Shown here piece after piece: positions 57,721-64,000 of a stretch of DNA of 64,000 bases. The number at the start of each line of letters is the position of its first letter. Positions within the stretch are counted from its first letter, which is position 1. This DNA comes from Flavobacterium inviolabile (lineage in GTDB: Bacteria > Bacteroidota > Bacteroidia > Flavobacteriales > Flavobacteriaceae), in the NCBI RefSeq assembly GCF_013389455.1, contig NZ_CP058278.1:1550001-1614000 (forward strand), given 5' to 3'. The translations under genes and the position numbers were made by a program. The notes below the pieces were generated by a model, which was not told the DNA's origin, made no database searches, and worked only from the letters and a program-made list of their open reading frames with translations.

Positions 57721-58042
57721 TAGATTTAATTGTACAAACAGAAAAGGAGAATGTTTGTCCAATGTTTTGAATATTTAGATTTCCTTGTAGTGGAGGATTC
57801 AGAGTCTTAAATTTTTTAGTCAAAAAATCTTTAGGATTGATAGGGGATATTCTTGTTATGGTTTCTTTTACTTCAATTATTAATGGTTAATTACTATTGA
57901 AAAAATATATATGATTAAAAAGGTACTATAGAATTGTATCTGTCTCATAAAAATTACAAACAATGATTTTGAAACTTATATTTATAATGTGTTTTATGAA
58001 TATGATTTACTAAGTATATCTGATAACAATAATCTTTAAAAA
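57721..58042. other. AT-rich intergenic region without a recognisable gene
   Basis: About 320 bases between the flippase and the 2-epimerase. It has several short frames, none with a domain. It may be a remnant of a deleted glycosyltransferase or a regulatory spacer; I see no hairpin or promoter that clearly decides it. Confidence 0.4.
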
Positions 58043-59131
58043 ATGAAAATAACCTTAATTGCTGGGGCAAGGCCAAATTTTATGAAAATTGCTCCTATAA
58101 TACATGCTATTCAGAATGCACAAAAAAAAGGAAAAGATATCTCATTCCGATTAGTGCATACAGGGCAGCATTTTGATGAAAAAATGAGTGCTACTTTTTT
58201 TAGAGAGCTTAATATTCCACAACCTGATGTTAATTTAGAATGTGGAGGAGGCAGTCAGGCAGAACAAACGGCAGCTATTATGATTGCTTTTGAAAAAGAA
58301 CTGTTAATTAACCCTGTTGATTTGGTTTTGGTGGTTGGTGATGTGACATCAACAATGGCCTGTAGTATTGTTGCTAAAAAAGTGAATATAAAAGTAGCTC
58401 ATGTTGAAGCAGGAATTCGCTCTTTTGATTTAACCATGCCGGAAGAAATAAATCGTATGGTTACAGATAGTATTACAGATTATTTTTTTACTACATCGGA
58501 AATTGCTAATACTAATTTGAGAAAATTGGGAGTTTCAGAAGAAGCAATTTTTTTTGTAGGTAATGTAATGATAGATACTTTGTTGGTAAATAAACCTCGC
58601 TTTTTACCTCCCTCAGTTTTTACAACCTTGGGGTTACAGAAAGATAATTATCTGGTTATGACTTTACATCGCCCTGCCAATGTAGATGAAGGTGAAAAAT
58701 TAAGAGAGCTAATAGTAACTATTGTTAATAATGTTGCTGGATTACCAGTTTTGTTTCCAATACATCCAAGAACAGCCAAAATTTTTAGTGATTTAGGAAT
58801 ACAAGCTGAGAATCTTTTTATAATAGACCCTTTGGGTTATTTAGAATTCAATTATTTGGTTGCAAATGCCAAAGCAGTAATAACTGACTCAGGAGGAATC
58901 ACTGAAGAAACAACCGTTATGGGTATCCCATGTATTACTTTAAGAGATAACACAGAGCGACCTGAAACAATTACTATAGGTACTAATGAATTGGTAGGCA
59001 CTAACCCATCAGCCTTACTTCCGGTATTATCACAATTGCTAAATGGAAAGTGGAAAAAAGGAGGAATTCCTGAAAAATGGGATGGAATGGCAGCAGAAAG
59101 GATAGTTGAATGTCTTTTAAATTTGCAGTAA
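58043..59131 (+). CDS. wecB: UDP-N-acetylglucosamine 2-epimerase (non-hydrolysing)
   Basis: A 362-residue enzyme that interconverts UDP-GlcNAc and UDP-ManNAc. Typical blocks are GARPNFMKIAPIIHAI at the start, TGQHFDEKMSATFF, VVGDVTSTMACSIVAKK, HVEAGIRSFDLTMPEEINR and SGGITEETTVMGIPCITLRDNTERPET. It gives the locus a ManNAc-type precursor. A dehydrogenase for UDP-ManNAc could be one of the two upstream enzymes, so substrate flow remains ambiguous. Confidence 0.93.
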   Translation: MKITLIAGARPNFMKIAPIIHAIQNAQKKGKDISFRLVHTGQHFDEKMSATFFRELNIPQPDVNLECGGGSQAEQTAAIMIAFEKELLINPVDLVLVVGDVTSTMACSIVAKKVNIKVAHVEAGIRSFDLTMPEEINRMVTDSITDYFFTTSEIANTNLRKLGVSEEAIFFVGNVMIDTLLVNKPRFLPPSVFTTLGLQKDNYLVMTLHRPANVDEGEKLRELIVTIVNNVAGLPVLFPIHPRTAKIFSDLGIQAENLFIIDPLGYLEFNYLVANAKAVITDSGGITEETTVMGIPCITLRDNTERPETITIGTNELVGTNPSALLPVLSQLLNGKWKKGGIPEKWDGMAAERIVECLLNLQ

Positions 59132-59252
59132 GTCACTGGTTTTAAGTTTTTTTAATAACTCTGATAAGATTTTAATATTTGTAAAACTTTGAAAAAATGA
59201 ATATGACGATTGGCGAGAGTGTAAATTGTTTAGATTTAATAATAGAGTTTAA

Positions 59253-60494
59253 ATGAGTACTAAGCAAAAAGCGTGGAGTGTAAAAGAAAATAATTTAGAT
59301 AAATTTATTAAAATTGTTTTTTTTATAGTTAGTCCTATTTTCGGTTTTTTATATTCTTTAAAAAATATAAAAACCAAATCTTCGTATGTTATTTTCTTTC
59401 TAACTGCAATCTGTTTTGGTATTAGTTTTACTGTAGAAAGGCAAAGTGGAAATGAGAATGATTTTGATAGTTTTTTTTACAGGGAAGAATTTGAGTCTTT
59501 TCAAAGTGTAGATTATTTAGAATATATAGATGGTTTAAAAGATTTTTTAAGTTTTGATGAAGGAAGAAAAGATTATTATTATGAAACGATAGCTTTTTTT
59601 GTTTCTAGATTTACAAATAACTATCATTATTTGTTTGCTGTTTTTGCTATAGTTTTTTCTTTTTTTGCATTAAAAACGTTTCGGTTTTTAACGGAAGAGG
59701 AGAATTTTAAAAATAACTTATCGTCTTATATTCTCGCTTATATATTTTTAACAAATCAGATTTTTAATATCAATGGAGTTCGGTTTTGGACAGCAGCTTG
59801 GGTTGCCGTTTTTATAGTATTTCAGGTTTTTAGAAATAAAAAATATCAATATTTATTATTGATGGTACTACTTCCATTTATGCATGGCTCGTATTGGATA
59901 TTTATTTTTGTTGTTTTTGTTTATATATTATTGAGTAGATTTTATAGGATTTTTATTGTTTTATTTTTCTTCAGTTTTATTTTTTCTTCAATATCGTTAC
60001 AATTGGCAAAAGACAGTACAAGTTTTTTACCGATTTTTCTTGTAAAATTAATAGATTCATATACCAGTGCAGAAACGATTGAGAAGGTAAGTGCACAGGG
60101 GACAGGTTTTTTTTGGATAGCTAAAATTTTCAAAACCGTATCATTTACTTATATGAATTTACTAGTGTATTTGTTTATAAGGAATGAAAAATTAATTAAA
60201 GAAAACTTTAAAACGGAAAGTCTTTATAAATTTTTATTAGTATTAGTAACTTTTGCAAATTTTACGATGAGTATTCCGTCTTTAGGAGGAAGATTCTTTT
60301 TATTGTCTTACCCAATAATAGCTTATATATGGCTAATCAATTTTGGAAAGAACAGGTATAAATATATACTCTACTTTTTTCCTCTGGCATTCTTTTTCAA
60401 TATTTATGAACAGCTTATTTTATATTTAAAGGTTACGGGTGTGTATTTCTATATTTCAAGTCCATTTTATATTGTTTATGAATATTTGTTTTAG
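59253..60494 (+). CDS. EpsG/Wzy-like polysaccharide polymerase
   Basis: A 413-residue protein with about 10 to 11 membrane helices and a long loop near residues 60-110 (RQSGNENDFDSFFYREEFESFQ). The central FNINGVRFWTAAWVAVFIVFQVF block is characteristic of EpsG-type proteins, probably the O-antigen or capsule polymerase. Sequence identity in this group is low, so assignment rests on topology, the EpsG-like motif and the position between wecB and glycosyltransferases. It is the most AT-rich gene here. Confidence 0.75.
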   Translation: MSTKQKAWSVKENNLDKFIKIVFFIVSPIFGFLYSLKNIKTKSSYVIFFLTAICFGISFTVERQSGNENDFDSFFYREEFESFQSVDYLEYIDGLKDFLSFDEGRKDYYYETIAFFVSRFTNNYHYLFAVFAIVFSFFALKTFRFLTEEENFKNNLSSYILAYIFLTNQIFNINGVRFWTAAWVAVFIVFQVFRNKKYQYLLLMVLLPFMHGSYWIFIFVVFVYILLSRFYRIFIVLFFFSFIFSSISLQLAKDSTSFLPIFLVKLIDSYTSAETIEKVSAQGTGFFWIAKIFKTVSFTYMNLLVYLFIRNEKLIKENFKTESLYKFLLVLVTFANFTMSIPSLGGRFFLLSYPIIAYIWLINFGKNRYKYILYFFPLAFFFNIYEQLILYLKVTGVYFYISSPFYIVYEYLF

Positions 60495-60619
60495 AAGTAT
60501 GTTTTTTAAATTATAAAATGCTTGTTAATAATTATAGATTACATAATTGAGAAATAAATAAAGACTTCTTTTATGTGTATTTAAAATGAAAGGATTTGAT
60601 GTAAAATGTTTTAATAAAA

Positions 60620-61741
60620 ATGAAAAATAAAAAAATTATAATTATTGCAAGTGCTATTTTTCCATTTCAATCTCCAAGAGCTAATAGGGCGACAGAGTTG
60701 GCCAAAGAGTTTGGTAAACAAGGACATGATGTGACTATCTATGGAGTATTAGGGGATTATGATTATTCAGTGTTTGAAGCTAAAAATAATGTCAAAGTTA
60801 AAAACATTGAAAAAATGACTTTTGCAACTTTGAATAGCGATAATTCTGGTAAAGATACTTTTCTAAATAAAATTTTAAGACGTTTATTAGGACGTTGGCT
60901 AGAGTTTCCAAATATTGAGTTCATGTTTAAGATGACTAAAATTCTTAAAAAAGAAAAAGGGACAGATATGTTGATATCCATCGCATATCCGCATCCTATT
61001 CATTGGGGATGTGCATTGGCAAAAGCGCGAATGGGAATTAAGTTCCCTAAACTGTGGGTGGCAGATTGTGGAGACCCTTATATGGGGAATCCAATTGAAA
61101 CACCGGTTTTTTATTTTAAATATATTGAGAAGTGGTTTTGTCGGAATGTAGATTATATTACGATTCCGATAGAAGAAGGTAGATCTGCATATTATTCTGA
61201 TTTTAGAGATAAAATTAAAGTCATTCCACAAGGTTTTGATTTTGATTTAGTGCGTATAGATTCAAAAGAGCCTAATAATGAAGTGCCTACATTTATTTAT
61301 TCAGGTGTTTTTTATCAGGGAGTTAGAGACCCTAGAGTGTTTCTGGATTACCTTTCTAAGGTGTTAATTAATTTTAAATTTATCATTTATACACAATCAA
61401 AAGATATATTGGAACCCTATAAAAGTAAATTAGGAGAAAAACTTATTATAAAAGATTATGTAACCAGAGAGGAATTATTAGTAGAATTGGCTAAAGCTGA
61501 TTTTTTAGTAAACTTTGAAAATGGAAATGCAGTACAGTCTCCCAGCAAGTTGATTGACTATGCTTTAGCAAAAAGACCCATAATGTCAGTATCGTCTTTT
61601 GCAATTGATGAAGATAATATTGAGAGGTTTCTGAAAGGTGATTACAGCGGAAAGTTAGAAGTGCATAATATTGATCAATATGATATCAGAAACGTAGCGA
61701 ATAAGTTTATTTCGCTTAGTTCCGGTGATTTATTAAAGTAG
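60620..61741 (+). CDS. Glycosyltransferase, GT4-like
   Basis: A 373-residue GT-B-fold enzyme that transfers a sugar to the lipid-linked repeat unit. The N-terminus, IIIIASAIFPFQSPRANRATELAKEFGKQGHDVTIYG, is the acceptor-side Rossmann fold; IKVIPQGFDFDLV and the nucleotide-sugar segment FENGNAVQSPSKLIDYALAKRPIMSVS follow. The usual EX7E motif is recognisable only loosely. Donor and acceptor cannot be read from the sequence. It lies between the polymerase and asnB. Confidence 0.8.
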   Translation: MKNKKIIIIASAIFPFQSPRANRATELAKEFGKQGHDVTIYGVLGDYDYSVFEAKNNVKVKNIEKMTFATLNSDNSGKDTFLNKILRRLLGRWLEFPNIEFMFKMTKILKKEKGTDMLISIAYPHPIHWGCALAKARMGIKFPKLWVADCGDPYMGNPIETPVFYFKYIEKWFCRNVDYITIPIEEGRSAYYSDFRDKIKVIPQGFDFDLVRIDSKEPNNEVPTFIYSGVFYQGVRDPRVFLDYLSKVLINFKFIIYTQSKDILEPYKSKLGEKLIIKDYVTREELLVELAKADFLVNFENGNAVQSPSKLIDYALAKRPIMSVSSFAIDEDNIERFLKGDYSGKLEVHNIDQYDIRNVANKFISLSSGDLLK

Positions 61742-61777
61742 TCTTTAGGATTATATTATAGTGTAAAAATAATAATA

Positions 61778-63592
61778 ATGTGTGGTATATATATAACTAA
61801 CATTCCTTATGAAAAGGAAGAAGTGTTGGACAAACTTAACTTAATAAAGTTTAGAGGACCTGATAATTTAGGGTACTTAAAAGAAGGGAATATTTCTTTA
61901 GGTCATCTAAGATTGGCTATTGTCGATTTGGATGTTCGTTCAAATCAGCCATTTTTTTATGATAAATATATTATCGTTTTTAATGGGGAAATATATAATT
62001 TTCAGGATATCAGGGATGAATTGAAAACTTTAGGCTACTCTTTTGAAACGACTGGTGATACAGAAGTTTTAGTAAAGGGATATGCAGCATGGGGTAAAGA
62101 TCTTTTACCAAAGATTAATGGAATGTTTGCATTTGCGATTTATGATATTGAAAATGAAAAAGTTTTTTGTGCAAGAGACCGACTTGGTGTAAAGCCATTT
62201 TATTATTATTGGAAAGATGGTTTTTTTGAAATTTGTAGCCAATTAAAACCTCTAATGAATTCAGAGAGTGTAGTATCGGATGAAGCGATTTCAATTTATT
62301 TAGATTGTGGTTATGTGCCTTCTCCCTATTCAATTTTGAAAAATGTATTCAAGTTAAGTCCTGGGAAATTTATCGAAGTTGATTTAGTGGCCCAATCAAT
62401 GAGTATTTCTGAATATTGGGATTTGGAACCAGTTACGGCTAGAGATATTTCGTATGAGGATGCTAAAGAAGAATTACACAAATTATTGATTGATGCCGTA
62501 AGAATAAGGATGGATTCAGATGTTCCATTAGGGACGTTTCTTTCAGGGGGGATAGATTCAGCGTTGGTTACTGCTATTGCGTCTAAAATATCTGCAGAAA
62601 AGATAAATACATTTACTATTGGATTTAATGATCCGAAGTTTGATGAAAGTAAAATAGCAGAAGAGTTTTCAAAAATTTTAGATACAAATCATAAAACTAC
62701 ATTTTGTAATGCAAATGATGCATTAAAATTACTGCCGAAATTTCAAGAAGTTTATGATGAACCTTTTGCTGATAGTTCAGCTCTGCCTTCATTGTTATTG
62801 AATTCAGTTACAAAAAAAGGAGTTACAGTCGCTTTATCTGGTGATGGTGGAGATGAAAGTTTTTTAGGATATAACTATTTTGAAAGCATCAGAAAAGCTA
62901 CAGTTTTTTTTAGAATCCCCTACTTTATTAGAAGTTTACTGGGGCTTTTAATAATAAATAAAAAATCAAAATTTAAAGAGTGGCTTTTAATCAGGAATAT
63001 TGACGATTTTATAGTAAGGGTTTTTGTTTCAGTGAATAGTTTGAATTTAGTGAAGAATGATTCATGGATAAATAGATATTACTCAATATTTAAAAAATTA
63101 TCCTCAAATGAAATGCAAAGAGCTGCTGATCTAAATATTAAACTTTGGTTAGAAAATGATAGTAATGTTAAGGTTGATAGAGCGAGCATGGCTTATGCCG
63201 TAGAAGTTAGAAGTCCTTTTTTAGATTATAGAATAATTGAATTCGCTAGAAAGTTACCGGTAAGTTTTAGATATAAAAAAGCACTGAGAAAAAAGATTTT
63301 GAGAGATATATTGGAAGAGTATATACCTAGTTCCGTTTTTAATCAGCCCAAAAGAGGATTTTCTATACCATTAGATGATTGGATTAAAAATGACCTAAAA
63401 GATGATATCTTAAATTGTTTGAATGATTCATTTTTGAATAACGTACCTAATCTGGATGTTGAGAAATTCAAAGAACAATTGTATAATCATATGGAAGGTA
63501 AGGAGATTAATGGAACCAACATCTGGAAGTTATATATGCTTGCGAAATGGTCTGAGTATAATAATATTAGTCTGTGTTCAAAAACTAATTAG
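61778..63592 (+). CDS. asnB: Asparagine synthase (glutamine-hydrolysing) family protein
   Basis: A 604-residue protein. The N-terminal class II amidotransferase begins MCGIY with the nucleophile Cys2 and has RFAFRGPDN-like KFRGPDN and VFNGEIYNF. The synthetase domain has the ATP pyrophosphatase motif FLSGGIDSALV (near 255) and GDGGDESFLGYNYF. In polysaccharide loci such proteins often amidate uronic acid residues rather than make asparagine; here the two uronate-producing dehydrogenases make that likely. The exact substrate is an inference. Confidence 0.85.
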   Translation: MCGIYITNIPYEKEEVLDKLNLIKFRGPDNLGYLKEGNISLGHLRLAIVDLDVRSNQPFFYDKYIIVFNGEIYNFQDIRDELKTLGYSFETTGDTEVLVKGYAAWGKDLLPKINGMFAFAIYDIENEKVFCARDRLGVKPFYYYWKDGFFEICSQLKPLMNSESVVSDEAISIYLDCGYVPSPYSILKNVFKLSPGKFIEVDLVAQSMSISEYWDLEPVTARDISYEDAKEELHKLLIDAVRIRMDSDVPLGTFLSGGIDSALVTAIASKISAEKINTFTIGFNDPKFDESKIAEEFSKILDTNHKTTFCNANDALKLLPKFQEVYDEPFADSSALPSLLLNSVTKKGVTVALSGDGGDESFLGYNYFESIRKATVFFRIPYFIRSLLGLLIINKKSKFKEWLLIRNIDDFIVRVFVSVNSLNLVKNDSWINRYYSIFKKLSSNEMQRAADLNIKLWLENDSNVKVDRASMAYAVEVRSPFLDYRIIEFARKLPVSFRYKKALRKKILRDILEEYIPSSVFNQPKRGFSIPLDDWIKNDLKDDILNCLNDSFLNNVPNLDVEKFKEQLYNHMEGKEINGTNIWKLYMLAKWSEYNNISLCSKTN

Positions 63593-63811
63593 GTCGTATT
63601 AGTATTTTTTATTGTTGTTGCTTATCAATGGATAAGGAATACACTGTTTTTATAAGTGAAAGAATATTGATTATCCTTGATTACTGATGTTTCCTGTTCG
63701 AAATTTTTATGAAATATGAAAATCAAAATGCATGGAAATTATCATTCGTGTCATTACGGATCGTCAGACTCGAAATCAAAAATTAAATTAAAATAAAGAA
63801 AGGGTCTTATT

Positions 63812-64000
63812 ATGGAAAAAAAGAGAGTCGTTTTTGTAGCGGCTTCTACTCAGGGTGGCGGTGCCGAAAGAATGCAAATCAATATCATGCATTCTCTTTC
63901 TGTTGAAAAATACGATGTCTTTTTTGTGAATACCAGCATTGAGCCTAAGCCTCAAAGTTTGAAACCACACATTAAATATATTCAATACAATAAAAGCCAT
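63812..64000 (+). CDS. Glycosyltransferase N-terminus (partial, runs off the window)
   Basis: Frame open from ATG 63812 to the window end (63 codons). MEKKRVVFVAASTQGGGAERMQINIMHSL is the N-terminal acceptor fold of GT4-type glycosyltransferases, whose GGGAER motif is near residue 15. The rest lies outside the window. The 219 bases before it (63593-63811) contain no gene that I can support. Confidence 0.75.
   Translation, partial: MEKKRVVFVAASTQGGGAERMQINIMHSLSVEKYDVFFVNTSIEPKPQSLKPHIKYIQYNKSH

Noticed and set aside
57721..58042. Possible pseudogene in the AT-rich gap before wecB
   Set aside because: Only short frames without recognisable motifs; calling a gene relic would be guesswork.

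Overview
The window reads as a chromosomal segment of a Flavobacterium-like member of the Bacteroidota. The evidence is two SusC/SusD pairs, a type IX secretion (T9SS) sorting domain, Bacteroidota-type promoters (TAnnTTTG near -7), almost no Shine-Dalgarno sequences, an animal-like UDP-glucose dehydrogenase, and the gene order rplQ-carA-eno-gltA-ctlX. No rRNA, tRNA, CRISPR array, prophage or insertion sequence was seen.

Layout. (1) 1-13027, mostly minus strand: the end of a rhomboid protease, rlmB, two tandem SusC/SusD outer-membrane uptake systems, and an Omp85-type outer-membrane protein. The first SusC gene (5972-2800) is cut by a frameshift inside a (GTTT)13 tract, which looks like a phase-variation switch. 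(2) 13208-30244, plus strand: rpsL-rpsG-fusA-rpsJ, then the S10-spc-alpha ribosomal protein array with secY, infA, rpmJ, rpoA and rplQ, with structured elements before rplC, rpsH and rpsD. (3) 30437-36961: carA, eno, gltA, a small amphipathic helical protein (minus strand), and two guanidino-group-modifying hydrolases (a DDAH/arginine-deiminase-like enzyme and ctlX). (4) 37026-43151: a probable heme-uptake locus with a DUF6607-like protein divergent from a TonB receptor, a HmuY-family lipoprotein and a second HmuY-like protein carrying a T9SS sorting tail. (5) 43234-46602: MarC-family membrane protein, CoA-binding protein, sodium:solute symporter and recR. (6) 46698-64000: a surface polysaccharide locus with export lipoprotein, BY-kinase, ABC-2 permease without an adjacent ATPase, two nucleotide-sugar dehydrogenases, a 4-epimerase, acetyltransferase, flippase, 2-epimerase, EpsG/Wzy-like polymerase, glycosyltransferases and an asparagine-synthase homologue. 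It runs past the window end, and from about 55.4 kb it becomes visibly AT-rich, as expected for strain-variable, transferred glycan genes.

How the genes fit together. Region 2 is the translation and transcription core, with central metabolism (carA, eno, gltA) just after it. Regions 1, 4 and 6 are surface systems: glycan or oligomer import, heme acquisition, and capsule or O-antigen synthesis. The most notable observations are the tetranucleotide tract in susC, the nearly identical 56-bp 3' hairpin shared by both SusCD units, the paired surface and secreted HmuY proteins, the permease without its ATPase, and several candidate ribosomal-protein leader RNAs.
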